Shown: positions 14,923 through 25,282, counted from the first letter of the stretch. The stretch is 31,106 bases of DNA from Chrysochromulina tobinii (GCA_001275005.1 JWZX01002835.1:1-31106); one strand, 5' to 3'. Program-made: numbers and translations. Notes: a model not told the origin generated them from the sequence alone.

Positions 14923-17900
14923 CTAGCACTCGATTTGTGGCTCGGTTTGTGGAGGTCCACCTCTGCCAAGCTTCTTGAAACCCGCCGCAAAGCCGGCAGC
15001 GGCATCAGCTGGCTTCGACGGCTCTGGAATCGTCGTTGACTTCACCGGCGAGTCGAATGTAAGCTTCGCCGACGTCGACTTTGATCTCTTCAACGTTTGT
15101 CTCTCCTCGAACTCTGCTTTGGTTGCCAGCTTGGCAAGCTCTTTCACGAGGTCTTTGGGATTCTTGATGTGCCTAAGACGATCGAAAGCAGTCTCGTGTT
15201 GCTTAGCTGGTGGATCTTTGGTGATCTTTCTCCCGTTGGCGAAAGCGTTGGTGACCATCTGCTTCCGCACCGCGTCCTTGAAGGTCTGCTTGACCTTCTT
15301 GCGGAAGCCAAGTAGCTCGAGTAGGGTGCGTTTGGGTGGTGCATCACGAACGGCTTGATCCTGAATTTGTTGCCAATCTTCCACAACGATTGCAAAGTCT
15401 TCGTAAGGAATCTCGTCCGCTTTGACGGCTTTCATGGCCTCGGTCACCTGCTGTCTGTTCAGGTTGGGATACATGGCATCGAGAATGAGGCGAACCTCCG
15501 CCTTCTCGAGCTTCTTCGACTTGTCAAGGTCGAAGGTGTCGAACGTCATACGCATGACCTTGTCCATCTGATCCTTGGTCAGCGTCTTCTGGACGTCGTC
15601 CGTCTTGAGCGCCTTGAGCGCCTTGACCATCGTCTGGCGGTTCTTTTCAATGTTCCAGGTCTTCCGCAGCGTCAGAAAGATCGAGTAGACTGTAAATGCG
15701 GAAAGGCCGCCAACGATGACAGCCAGGAAGGCTGTAGTTTCCTGCAAACCTTTGAGGATCCAGCCGACCACAAGGCACGGGAAGAGTACGAAGGGGAGCA
15801 ACTTCCGGAAGACGCCATCGACGGAGAGGGCCAGGATCTTGTGATTGAAGCGGAGGAGACAGTGCACGAAGATGGTCTCCATGAGCCCCGAGAAGATGAC
15901 GAAGAACTGGACGAGCGAGAACTCGTCCGTCCAGATGAGGGAGCTAAGTACACCCAGGCCGAGGTCTGCGCTGGCGCGGAGGACCACGAGCACCATGGCG
16001 AAGATGTGGATCGAGGCGCGGCCAGCCACGACCGGAGGGATGGTCGGGTCAAGCCACAGACTGATGAGCGGCGCCTCCGCGATGATGATGGTGGGCACCA
16101 GCTGCTTGATGACGAAGACGTTGTTGTTACGCCTGATCTTGAACAACACCGGGCAGTCGCCAGAGAATGCATCCCCGCCCGCCCGCTGGGCCGCCAAGAA
16201 TTCCGCATCGATGAAGACGTCTTTTTCGATCTTTTCTGGGTCGCACCCGCCCCCTGAAGTGCCACAACTTTCCCAGAGCCACGCCGCATTCCCGGGAAGA
16301 ATTCCACTTCCACGTGCCACCTCTTGGGCACGCACCTTGTCGACCAGCGCTTGGCAGCCGTTCATCCGCACGGTCGGCAGCCTGAGATCCAAGCGAATGG
16401 TCTGGTGGTCGAAGGGGAAAAATGTGTAGACGAAGTCGAATGAGACGGTGACAGCCTCGCGGATGTCAAGCAAGGCCGTGGCTGTCGTTTCTGTCAAGTT
16501 TGAAACCTTGAAGAAGGAATCCATTGTCGAGCGTGCCCGAGCGGGCTCCGTCTCAGTGCCGATGGCGAGTTTCGGGCGCCAGTAGGTAGCCAAATGCTGT
16601 GACGGCTCGGATCCCTTGCTGGAGAGCATCGCAGGGAGGACCACGCGGCAGGGCGAATTGGCCATGCGATCGTCCCGCCACGACAGATTGTACTTAAGGT
16701 TGAAGTCAATCTGCACGCCAGCGCCTTTCAGCCGATCGACACCAATGCGGAACTCTCCAATATCGAATGATGCAGTCACCAAGGGCTTCGACTCTTGGCC
16801 AGTTGGTGCGAAGGGATCGGAGGGCATCGAGGAATAGACGCGCCCCTGTTTGAGTTCGAGTGTTAGGCAAGCTAGAATTGCCGCCTGCGACGTGCAGTGA
16901 TGATGCCCGCACTCCGCGGTGTTGCACTGCGGCCAGCACTGGGCGTCCATGTACATGAACTCGAGGCAGGCTTCTTTTTCGTACGTGTTGCCTTCCACAG
17001 AATTCAGTGCTAGCGCCGAGCACGCGCTCGGGCAGCTCGTGCACATGCTGCGAAGCCCGCAGTCATCACAGTCAGTGCCGAGATCGCACTTGACCTGGCT
17101 CGTTCGATCAGTGGTCCCTGCAAATGGATCGACGCGTTGCGTTGGATTCCTACTGGCGCGAATCTGCGCTAATGCATCCGCAATAGCGTCCTCAGTCATT
17201 GCGCCATCGTCGCACTTGCCCCTGCTGCCCGGAAGCTTCTCATTGCACGTGTTGACGCACAGGGCGGGCGGCGCGAAGGGCGGCACCGGCGGTAGGGGAG
17301 GGGGTGGCTTGCTGGGCGGCGGCTTTGGCCTGGGAGGGGAGGATGGCGGCAAGTAGATTGCGACGGCGGAACGGTCATCCCCGGTTGTTACGCGGGTGAC
17401 TGTCATGTTGACCAACCCCAGGAGCGTGGACAAGTGCGTCATGTTGTAGCCTAGCAGCTGAGATTTCCTAATCGCTGGGGCGAGTTCGGCGCCTTGGACG
17501 AAGACTTTTGCGTCTGCGTATGGCGTGGGGGGTGGCGGCTTCGAGACAGGGGGTGGTGGCGACTTGGTCAGGAACCGCTCATGGTACAGCCCCATGCCGG
17601 TTGCAATCATGTCCACTGTCATGTCTGTAGACTCGAGGTAAGGAAGGGGAGGCGGCGGCGGCGGAGGGCGTGAGGGTTCTGACGGCGGGAGGGTCGGAGC
17701 TGCCGGAGGATAGGTGCGACGGATCTCAGCATCCGTCCATTTGACTATGACCTCGACATGTATCGTGGAGATGCCCGCCGCATCGGTGGTGTTCCATTCT
17801 GGTGGCAATGACAATGACGTAACGCATCTCGGCCTACCGGAGCAACCCATAATGGCATTCGTGCCAATGCGGAGTGCTTGGGTGAGACGGGAATCCCATG

Positions 17901-19071
17901 CTGTCGTGTTATCTACCGTAGGCGTGCATCCCACTGCGCACGACGGCACTGTAGCCACGCTGTAATTGTCAAACTGGTACGTGATGATCAGCGATGGAAC
18001 GACCATGGCAAAACCATTGGTGCCGGCATCAATCGGAGCGACTGGGGGCAACGCGGGGGGCGCGGGCGGAGGTCCCGGGAGGGGGACGGTGAACGTGAAC
18101 GTTTGGGAATAGACGTAGTAGCTCGATATCGTGTATGGGCCCACGTCCCCCCACGTCCAGGACGCTCCGTTCCATGTGTCGCCGTATGATTCCGTCAAAA
18201 TCAGCGTGCACGTCGCGCCCGCGATCAAGTTGGGATTGGCAACCGTCATCGGAACAGTATTCTGCGATAGGGTTCGGGCGTAGCCGTTGGTGCACGAGAT
18301 GCTCCAACCGCACTCAGATGGCCAGCTGCCCCCCGCGACAACGATTGGAGGGGCTATCTGAGGCGGCGGCGGCGGGGGGATTGAAACCAAACGAGGGCCG
18401 CAGTCGGTGCAATCGGTGCCGAAAGTGCAAAAAGGAAACTCAGAGCCCGGGCCGCCGTCCTGACACTCGCTGTCGCCGGCGTAGTACATCGCCATAGAAA
18501 ATCCGTTATCGAATGGTGAAGAAGAAACGCAGGTGTCCGAGCACACGTAGGTCGAGCCCGGTGGGGCAACGAGGGGGGGGGACCGAGGCGGAAAAGGGGG
18601 GGAATGAGGTGGAGGTGGCGAAGCTGGTGAAGAAACGGGGGCAGTTCGGGGGCCACAGTCCACGCAATCGGTTCCGACAGAGCAAGCGGAGTACTCGGCA
18701 CCCGGGCCGCCGTCGTCGCAGTCGTTGTCGCTCGCGCTAGAGCAGGTGTTGGTGCACAGGCAGTTGGAGGTGCACGAGACAGAAGGGGGGCTCGAACTTG
18801 CGCCGGAGCGCGGTCCGCAGTCGCCGCAATCGGTGCCGAGGGTGCAGTCGGAATACTCCGATCCGGGTCCGCCATCGTCGCACCAGCCGTCATAAGCGAA
18901 CATGCACGAGTCCGAGCAGGTCTGTGCTCTGGCGAAGCCCACCATCAGGGCGAAGAAGAGGAAGCGGGCGGGCCGAGGCGCGGAGCTCGGCGCCGAGGTC
19001 GCGGAATGGGTAGAGGAGTAGGCCTGTGCCGAGCTCATGCCGACGAGACCCAGCATCAGGGCGATCTGCAT
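14923..19071 (-). CDS. Pentameric ligand-gated ion channel homologue with Cys-rich ectodomain and EF-hand
   Basis: One uninterrupted frame of 1382 residues. A signal peptide is followed by three cysteine modules of the form DGGPGSEYSxCxxGTDCxDCGPR (about 52-228), Pro-rich linkers (PPPPHSPPFPPRSPP), and a fourth, variant module (about 605-675: CDLGTDCDDCGLR). The ligand-binding-type beta-sandwich spans about 745-985, with WRDDR, WRPKLAIG and the Pro-loop FPFDHQTIRLDL; the two Cys of animal Cys-loops are absent, as in prokaryotic channels. Four hydrophobic helices follow: VIKQLVPTIIIAEAPLISLW, ASIHIFAMVLVVL, SLVQFFVIFSGLMETIF and LPFVLFPCLVVGWIL/AVIVGGLSAFTVYSIF. A cytoplasmic tail carries an EF-hand loop (DLDKSKKLEKAE, about 1180) and a degenerate second one. 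Predicted plasma-membrane channel subunit with calcium-responsive tail; ligand and ion selectivity are not determinable. No introns. Confidence 0.85.
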   Translation of the reverse strand: MQIALMLGLVGMSSAQAYSSTHSATSAPSSAPRPARFLFFALMVGFARAQTCSDSCMFAYDGWCDDGGPGSEYSDCTLGTDCGDCGPRSGASSSPPSVSCTSNCLCTNTCSSASDNDCDDGGPGAEYSACSVGTDCVDCGPRTAPVSSPASPPPPHSPPFPPRSPPLVAPPGSTYVCSDTCVSSSPFDNGFSMAMYYAGDSECQDGGPGSEFPFCTFGTDCTDCGPRLVSIPPPPPPQIAPPIVVAGGSWPSECGWSISCTNGYARTLSQNTVPMTVANPNLIAGATCTLILTESYGDTWNGASWTWGDVGPYTISSYYVYSQTFTFTVPLPGPPPAPPALPPVAPIDAGTNGFAMVVPSLIITYQFDNYSVATVPSCAVGCTPTVDNTTAWDSRLTQALRIGTNAIMGCSGRPRCVTSLSLPPEWNTTDAAGISTIHVEVIVKWTDAEIRRTYPPAAPTLPPSEPSRPPPPPPPLPYLESTDMTVDMIATGMGLYHERFLTKSPPPPVSKPPPPTPYADAKVFVQGAELAPAIRKSQLLGYNMTHLSTLLGLVNMTVTRVTTGDDRSAVAIYLPPSSPPRPKPPPSKPPPPLPPVPPFAPPALCVNTCNEKLPGSRGKCDDGAMTEDAIADALAQIRASRNPTQRVDPFAGTTDRTSQVKCDLGTDCDDCGLRSMCTSCPSACSALALNSVEGNTYEKEACLEFMYMDAQCWPQCNTAECGHHHCTSQAAILACLTLELKQGRVYSSMPSDPFAPTGQESKPLVTASFDIGEFRIGVDRLKGAGVQIDFNLKYNLSWRDDRMANSPCRVVLPAMLSSKGSEPSQHLATYWRPKLAIGTETEPARARSTMDSFFKVSNLTETTATALLDIREAVTVSFDFVYTFFPFDHQTIRLDLRLPTVRMNGCQALVDKVRAQEVARGSGILPGNAAWLWESCGTSGGGCDPEKIEKDVFIDAEFLAAQRAGGDAFSGDCPVLFKIRRNNNVFVIKQLVPTIIIAEAPLISLWLDPTIPPVVAGRASIHIFAMVLVVLRASADLGLGVLSSLIWTDEFSLVQFFVIFSGLMETIFVHCLLRFNHKILALSVDGVFRKLLPFVLFPCLVVGWILKGLQETTAFLAVIVGGLSAFTVYSIFLTLRKTWNIEKNRQTMVKALKALKTDDVQKTLTKDQMDKVMRMTFDTFDLDKSKKLEKAEVRLILDAMYPNLNRQQVTEAMKAVKADEIPYEDFAIVVEDWQQIQDQAVRDAPPKRTLLELLGFRKKVKQTFKDAVRKQMVTNAFANGRKITKDPPAKQHETAFDRLRHIKNPKDLVKELAKLATKAEFEERQTLKRSKSTSAKLTFDSPVKSTTIPEPSKPADAAAGFAAGFKKLGRGGPPQTEPQIEC

Positions 19072-19500
19072 TGCCCTGTTTGACCCAGCAACAGGGCGTC
19101 ACCACGGGAAAAGCATTTGGTACCTGAGAGAAGGACGGCGATCGGGAAGCGGTTGAGCGTTTTATGACTTTTTGGAGAGGAAGTTTTTGGAGGACTTATA
19201 TGTAACTGAAAGAGCGACTCAGCCCGGAGAAACTGAACTGAACGGAGAAACAGCTTACCGTGTTCAAAAACTTCGGGGGTTCAGTTCAGTTCAGTTTCTT
19301 CGCGGTCCCCCCACGCTCACACATCGGGGGGAGCTGGGAATCACAACAAACACGATCAGTACGTTCCCGCCGTGTGGGCCAGGACCTCCCCTTTTCCCCC
19401 TTTTCCCCCACGCCCCCCCGTGTACACCCTCCGGCCTGTGCTCCCCTGATCCCTGATGCCGCCTCTGTGCTCTGACTCTGCCACATGCTACACTCTTCTG
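19072..19500. other. Intergenic region, heme lyase 3' side and channel 5' side
   Basis: Carries the probable channel promoter; a TATA-like ATATAAG reads on the minus strand near 19195, about 120 bp before the ATG. It also holds the inverted repeat at 19228-19299 and a pyrimidine-rich run (19380-19425). No gene seen. Confidence 0.45.
19228..19299. repeat. 16-bp inverted repeat with GTTCA pentamer run
   Basis: AGAAACTGAACTGAAC at 19228-19243 is exactly complementary to 19284-19299. The right arm lies in a run of TTCAG pentamers (19280-19294), so the arms may have arisen from slippage on one side. Confidence 0.8.
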
Positions 19501-20742
19501 CTACTGCGACGTAGCTTGCGCCAGCTGGCCCCAGCGCGACACGCATCCCTCCATTGCCTCGTATCGGCGGGAGGCCTCGGCGGCGCTCTCCGCCGACGAC
19601 CCGACCGACTCCTTCATTCGCCGGAACGCGTCGGCTTCGTCCGGGCACACCTGCTGCGCGATGCATGCCATCAGCCCGATATGGGCGACGGCGCAGCTGC
19701 GCTCCGAGTCGCACGCCTGCAGCGCGGCCATCTTCTCCGCACATGTCTGCTGCACGTGCTCGACAAGGCGCTCGCCCCCCCGCCGATCGGCCGCTGCTGC
19801 TGCCGCAGTTGGCGCGGCCTCCACCGCCGCGGGGACAGGCGCCGTCCCGAGCACGGCCTCCGCCGCGGCGGGGGCAGGCGCCGTCCCGAGCACCTTCGGC
19901 AGGCCCGCGAACGTGGCCTGCACCCTATCGAGCACGTCGGCGAGCGAGTCGCCCGCGGGGCGCACGTCGATCGAGATCGAAGGCACCGCGCCCTCCTCGT
20001 GCATGCTCACAGGCAGCCTGTCGTTCGGACGGGCGCTGGCGACGTCGTAATAGTCGATGATGTACCGCACCTCCTTGCCGCAACGGTCCACGATCCAGTC
20101 ATGACGATCAAAGGGGCGAGAGGCGAGGCCGAGGTAGTACTTGCATGCAGCCTTGGGCGAGAGCTCGTCGGGGCGGCCCATGAAGCTCTTGAGCGTGCGC
20201 GGTTGCTTGCATTCGGAGTGCCGCTCCTCCCAGGCGAGGACTTGCTTCCACGTGCTCTCATTCATGTTGTTGTGGATGGCCACGACCGCCTCCATCGCGT
20301 CCTCGTCCACGCCGTCGCCCTTGCCCTTGCGCACCAGTGCGTTGTAGAACATCTGCGCCGACGGGTAGACCCACTTCTCGCCCTTCCCGTCTGGGATGGT
20401 CGATTCGACGCGCTCGACCGGCAGCACGGCCGCCTGGCCAGGAGCTGGCGTCTGCGCGAGAGCAGGCATCATGTTGAGCGGGTTGACGGGCGCGTCGGAG
20501 GAGCACGGTGCCGGCTTGCGCATCACTGGACAGCCACCATCGCCGCTGCTCGAAGAGCTGGCAGCCGCGGCCGGCGTGGCCGGCGTGGCCGCCGCCGTGG
20601 ACACGAACACGGAGGCTGAGCCCTTGTGCATGACCGGGCATCCGCTGATCTGGCTTGAAGCGTCAGCAGGTGGCGGCGTGCTACCGCCAGTGGCACTGCA
20701 GGTGCTGAGCGCGCGCATGACGCCGCCGGCGAACCACGACAT
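19501..20742 (-). CDS. HCCS: Holocytochrome c synthase (cytochrome c heme lyase) with C-terminal CX9C pair
   Basis: 413 residues from ATG 20740-20742 (an upstream in-frame extension has only a GTG). HCCS attaches heme to the CXXCH of apocytochrome c in the mitochondrial intermembrane space. Two CP heme-regulatory motifs (CPVMHK near 35, CPVMRK near 71), NPLNMMP, WVYPSAQMFYNAL, the essential heme-ligand His in AIHNNMNESTW (about H157), WEERHSECKQPRTLKSFMGRP, SPKAACKYYLGLASRPFDRHDW and SISIDVRPAGD are all canonical. After an Ala/Pro linker the protein adds TCAEKMAALQACDSERSC and CAVAHIGLMAC: C334-X9-C344 and C350-X9-C360, the twin CX9C pattern of intermembrane-space CHCH proteins imported by the Mia40 pathway. 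This tail is not part of the ordinary enzyme. No introns. Confidence 0.93.
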   Translation of the reverse strand: MSWFAGGVMRALSTCSATGGSTPPPADASSQISGCPVMHKGSASVFVSTAAATPATPAAAASSSSSGDGGCPVMRKPAPCSSDAPVNPLNMMPALAQTPAPGQAAVLPVERVESTIPDGKGEKWVYPSAQMFYNALVRKGKGDGVDEDAMEAVVAIHNNMNESTWKQVLAWEERHSECKQPRTLKSFMGRPDELSPKAACKYYLGLASRPFDRHDWIVDRCGKEVRYIIDYYDVASARPNDRLPVSMHEEGAVPSISIDVRPAGDSLADVLDRVQATFAGLPKVLGTAPAPAAAEAVLGTAPVPAAVEAAPTAAAAAADRRGGERLVEHVQQTCAEKMAALQACDSERSCAVAHIGLMACIAQQVCPDEADAFRRMKESVGSSAESAAEASRRYEAMEGCVSRWGQLAQATSQ

Positions 20743-21046
20743 TGTGACGAGTCCACTTCGAAATTGCCACGAAATTGCCACGTGTTCGTCACTCACTGCT
20801 GCAAATCAGCTAGGTTGTGTCTGGAAAGGAGGTCTCGTCGCATGTCGTCGTCTATCGTCTCAAGGTGTTGCCTACTTCGTTTAAGCGACTGTGTTTGTAG
20901 GGACGCCCGAGCCTTACCGGTAGCGGTACCTCCCGAGCCCCGTTAGCCTCGGTGCCTCGCCCATCCCTCGGCTATCTTGTCTATCGGTCCTCTCACGGAC
21001 CTTACGAATGCACGTCAGCAACTTGCAAATCAACGGCTGAGACAAG
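20743..21046. other. Intergenic region
   Basis: Between the heme lyase start and the 3' end of the next minus-strand gene. A short direct repeat (GAAATTGCCACGAAATTGCCACG, in part) lies just upstream of the heme lyase start at 20759-20781. Nothing else recognised. Confidence 0.4.
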
Positions 21047-21796
21047 CTAGAACAGCCCGAACACCTTCTTCGCGGGCGCGGCGGGCGCCGGGTGGCCCTC
21101 GCACCCGTCCTCGGCCGACAGCCAGAGCTGATCTTCCCGATCGAGGTGCAGGTAGAAGCGATGGTGGAGCGTGTAGGCCTTGTCGCCAAACTTTGTGCGG
21201 AAGCCGGCGAAGCCCTCCTTCTCCAGCGTCTCGCCCGTGCGCCAGACGCGGCCGGCGTCATGTGCCCAGCCATCATACCCCGCGACCTCAGGCGCTGTCC
21301 AGCCCTCCGGGTCGTCCTCGCCGGCCTTGGAGAGGTGGATCGCGAAGCCCATGCCGCCCGTCGCCGTGGGCACCTGCCGGACCTCACGCCCGTGGAAGAT
21401 CTTGGCATTGTCCGCCTCTGCGGTCCGCGAGTAGCCCGGGATGCGTGCCATGCGACCGGCGTCCGCATCGAACACCACAGGCTTCTGGGCGTTGCCACTC
21501 GCGAGGTGCTCCCTGAGCTTGTCAGAGAGGATGAGCTGAAACATCATGCCGCCGCAAAAATTGAACGTCGCCTTCGCGTCGTGCAGGTCGACGAGGTACT
21601 GAGCCAGGTTGCCATCAGCGTAGTGGGAGTCTCGTGCCTCGGGCACGTGGAGGTGAGGCGGCATCATGGTGGTAGGCTCGGCGCACACAAGGGTGCTAGT
21701 GCGCGATTGGGTGCTAGTGCGCGATGTCGGAAGCACCAACGCGTTTGAGGCGGTCAGGAGGAAGGCCGCCGTCGCTGGCAAGATGCGACCGAGCAT
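21047..21796 (-). CDS. Conserved-looking protein of unknown function, probable plastid leader
   Basis: 249 residues from ATG 21794-21796. The N-terminus MLGRILPATAAFLLTASNALVLP resembles a signal peptide cleaved at an ASNA|L site followed by a Ser/Thr/Arg-rich stretch (PTSRTSTQSRTSTL), the bipartite leader type used for complex plastids in algae with secondary plastids. The mature part has globular composition with FNFCGGMMFQLILSDKLREHL, PVVFDADAGRMARIPGY, AIHLSKAGEDDPEGW, GYDGWAHDAGRVWRTGE and HHRFYLHLDREDQLWLS. I do not recognise a named domain. It ends KKVFGLF. No introns. Codon use and start context fit a real gene; an alternative is an endomembrane or secreted protein. Confidence 0.75.
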   Translation of the reverse strand: MLGRILPATAAFLLTASNALVLPTSRTSTQSRTSTLVCAEPTTMMPPHLHVPEARDSHYADGNLAQYLVDLHDAKATFNFCGGMMFQLILSDKLREHLASGNAQKPVVFDADAGRMARIPGYSRTAEADNAKIFHGREVRQVPTATGGMGFAIHLSKAGEDDPEGWTAPEVAGYDGWAHDAGRVWRTGETLEKEGFAGFRTKFGDKAYTLHHRFYLHLDREDQLWLSAEDGCEGHPAPAAPAKKVFGLF

Positions 21797-22077
21797 CTTC
21801 GTTGTTCAACACGACGCCGGGACGCCTGACTTACCAAAAAGCGGATACGTTGCGGTAGGGTTCCAACAGCGGTGCGCGCTTCGTTGAGAAAAGCTGAGCT
21901 TTGCTAGATTTATGTACCAGTCCCTAACCTGATGTGGCCCCTGAGGTAGGCCCTGCAGTAGTCGGTGTGCCAGGAAGGGCCTGGAGCGCTCTATGGGCTC
22001 TAAGACCACGAGCGTGTGAACAGTAGTGTGTGTGTGTGTGTGTGTGTGTGCAGTCGCGATGCGCGGTCCACGCGCGC
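21797..22077. other. Intergenic region with TG microsatellite
   Basis: Upstream of the plastid-type gene and downstream of the large low-complexity gene. Contains the dinucleotide run listed separately; no gene. Confidence 0.45.
22026..22050. repeat. (TG)n microsatellite
   Basis: Twenty-five perfect alternating G/T bases, 28 bp beyond the stop codon of the large minus-strand gene, so probably in its 3' UTR (as CA repeats in the transcript). Confidence 0.95.
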
Positions 22078-25000
22078 TCACTCAAAGTCGGACGGCGAGG
22101 ATGGCCGGGCAGCGGCCGGCAACTCAGCTGCGGCCTCACCCTTGTCGACGACTGTTGCAGGTGAGCGTGACCTGATCAGCGACTCGGCGCCCGACACGGC
22201 GCTGTGCCCGATGGCCTGCGCGTGTCGGTGCAACAGGGGCGGCGGCCGGTCCCCCCCCCTATGCCCAGGTGCGAGCGAGTGCTCAGGTGTGAATAGCTCC
22301 GGTGTGAATGGCTCGCCGTGCGAGGGCTCAGAGGGCGCCCACGACGGCGCTTGGCGAGCGGGCTGCTCTCGTGCGCCGAGGGGCTGCCCCTCCTGGAGAG
22401 GGTGCCCCGGGGGCGGTGCCCTGTGAATCGCTGGGGTGTGAATAGCTGGGGTGTGAATAGCCGGGGCGTGACGGCCTTGGTGCTCGCCGGCCGCAGTCAC
22501 GGCGGCGATGGCACGGCGCGCCCTCTCCTGCATCGGATCGGAGGGATCCCACCCGCCGCCGTAGATGGCCTTGCCGGCGGCGGAGCGCGCAGCGAGCGTC
22601 GCAGCGACCGATGCGCGGCCGGAACCCAAAGGGAGCGGCCGACGCGGGTAGGCGCCGTCGTGGGCGCTGGGAGGCGCCGCGCCGGTGCGCGGCGACGTGA
22701 CGCCGGCGCCCACGACGACGCCGAGACCGACGCCCACGACGGCGCTCGAGGGGCCACGCGGCGTAGCGGAGGTAGGGCGAGACGCTGACGGAGTTGACGA
22801 ATCCGGTGGCGGTTGGCAGAAGCCGAGCCTCGTGCCGTTGAGGCCCTCGCGCACCGGCGCCGCCGTGATTGACGAAGCCGAGGAGTGGGGAGGCCCGCCG
22901 ACGCCATGCTCGACGCTCACCACGGCGCTCCCCACGGCGCTCGCCACGGCGCTCGCCACGGCGCTCTCGGCCGGTGGCCGACGATCAGCCTGCCGTCGTG
23001 CGTCCGCACGCGCCGAGGCGGGGCGGGGGGGCGCCGCCTCGCGCGCTGTGACGGGCGCCGCCTCGCGCGCCGTGACGGGCGCCGCCTCGCGTGCCCGCAA
23101 GGGCGCGGCGAGGGAGCTGCTCACGCCGGCGCTGCTCGAGACCGCGCCCGACACGGCGCGCGCGCTCTGCGGCAGCGCGCCTGCTGACCGATTGGTGTGA
23201 ACAGACTGATGGGAGTGAACAGCCCGAGCGGCGCACGCGCCGCTGCCCTGCGGCGTCGGGCTGGCTCGAGTACTGCTCGGTACGGCGCTCGAGATCGAAT
23301 CTCGGCGGCTGAGCTCGCAGGTACCGCTCCGGTCGACGAGCGCCGTCGTGGGCGCTGGCTGTCCGTCCGACGATGCATGCGGATGGCATGCTGCGCGCAT
23401 CGACGCCATCTCCACCGCGTCCGTGGCTTCGATGGCGGCCTTGGCGGCAGCAGCAGCGTGCGCCGTCGGCTTGCTCACCACGGCGCTCGCCACCTGCCGC
23501 GTCGCCCTCCCCTTGGCCGCCACCATGATGGGATGTTCTGCGGCGGCGGCGGCGGGGCGCTGTGGTGAGCGCTGCGATGCGGAGCGCTGTGGTGAGCGCT
23601 GAGAGTGGTCCTCTGATGGTGAGGCGCGGCGCACGCCTTTGATGGTCATCGGGTGGGGTGCATTCGCGGGGTCAGCCGCGGCGCTCGAGATGAGCGAGCT
23701 CGCCGCCTGCGTCATCACCTGATGAGCTCCGAGCTCTTCGGTCGCAGCATGACGCCACGCGCACTCCCCTCGAAGCACGCGCCGCTCCATTCGATCTCGC
23801 GCCCAGCGAGATATGGACACCGACGTGGCACGAAGCTTCGGAAGCATGGCGCCCATTGTAACGGCCAGTAACTGCTGGGGCGTCTGCGCGGTGGCCGCCG
23901 GACGCAGTGTAGAGACGGCCAGACCGACCTCGCCGACGCCGCCTTCGGCCGCCTGGCCGCCGAACTCACCGCCGCCGCCTTCGGCCGCCTCGCCGCCGAC
24001 CTCTAGTGCGGCCGCGACGCTCGGGGCGCCCGCGACGGCGCCGGTGGCGCCCGCGATAGCGCCGGTGGCGCCCGTTGTGGAACTTGAGAGCCCCTCGAAG
24101 AAACGGACAAAGGCGTCAAAGAAGGCGCTCAGGACGGCGCCCTGCGCGCGGAGCACGAGGAGTTTCCATTTCCAGCCGAGCTGCATGCTGCGCGCGGCGG
24201 CGGCCTCGTTCACAGCCTGCTTCAGGGTGTGAACCGAGCGGGTCGCCACTGTGAAGACGCCAGCGAGCGGCGCCGGCAGGGACGGCGGCGGCGCATCACT
24301 CGCGGGGGAGTTGGGCCGAGCTCGGGGGGGGGAGATCGAGATCCCCTTGCCGTAGCCCGGAGGCGCCGTCCCGAGCGCGCACGGGTACGCGCCGGCGACG
24401 TTCTCGGAGGCGAGCACGATGGTGCCCGGCACAGCGGGGGCGGGGCGCGAGCCGTTGACGACGGGACGAAGCCCGAGCTCCGGCGCCACCCTGTGCACCG
24501 CAAGCCCGGGGGCAGGTGGCTGGGGGTACCTCCGTGACGTGGCCGCAGTCGCCGCCGGCATCGGCATCGGCGCCCCCGCCCCCAGCGCAGCACCCGCGGT
24601 CGCGCCCGACACGGCGCCCGGCGCGTCGATGCGGAAGGTGCGCCTGAGCTCTTCGAGCTCACTTAGGACGGCTGCCGCCGCGGCGCTCGCAAACTCATCG
24701 AGCAGTGATACCGGTAATGCGCGTCTCTCACCGGTAGGTGGGGGGTGGTACTGGCTGGCGGCGGCGGCGGCGGCGGCGCCATAGGAGAGGGGCCTTCCTA
24801 ATATGGACGAGGGGGTATCACGCTCGAGAGAGACGTTCCCAACGCCTCCGCCCATGACGGCGCTTCCGCTCATGACGACGCCTGCGCCTGCGCCCTCTGC
24901 CTCCCTCGCCGCCTGCCATTGCGCACGCCGCTCGGTGTGCATGTGAATCACCTCATGGCACGCGGCGAGGTACTCGGCAATGCGCGAGGGCCCACGCGGC

Positions 25001-25251
25001 GTCCGCTCGGCCGCCGACGAAGGCGGCATCGGGAACTGCGGAATCATCAGCGGCGTGGGGCCGCGCAGCCCCAGTATCGGCTCAAAGACGGTCCCAGTCG
25101 GCTGCAGCCCTTGCATGGCCGCCCACTTGACTTGCCGTTGGTACGCCTTGTTCCGGCGCGAGACGCTCGTCGGCTCGGTGGGGCGCCGTGCCGGGCGCCC
25201 GTGGGTGGCGCCCGCTGTGGAAGGCCGGTCGCCCGACACGGCGCCCCCCTC

Positions 25252-25282
<31 letters not shown>

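Noticed and set aside
15355-16257. 300-codon plus-strand frame opposite the channel gene
   Set aside because: Low-order, charged composition with no domain; the minus frame has clear channel transmembrane and EF-hand features.
23700-23730. CATCAG followed by GTGATG in the large gene, resembling an intron acceptor
   Set aside because: The reading frame continues through it (GAHQVMTQAAS) with no matching donor or CTGAT filler upstream.
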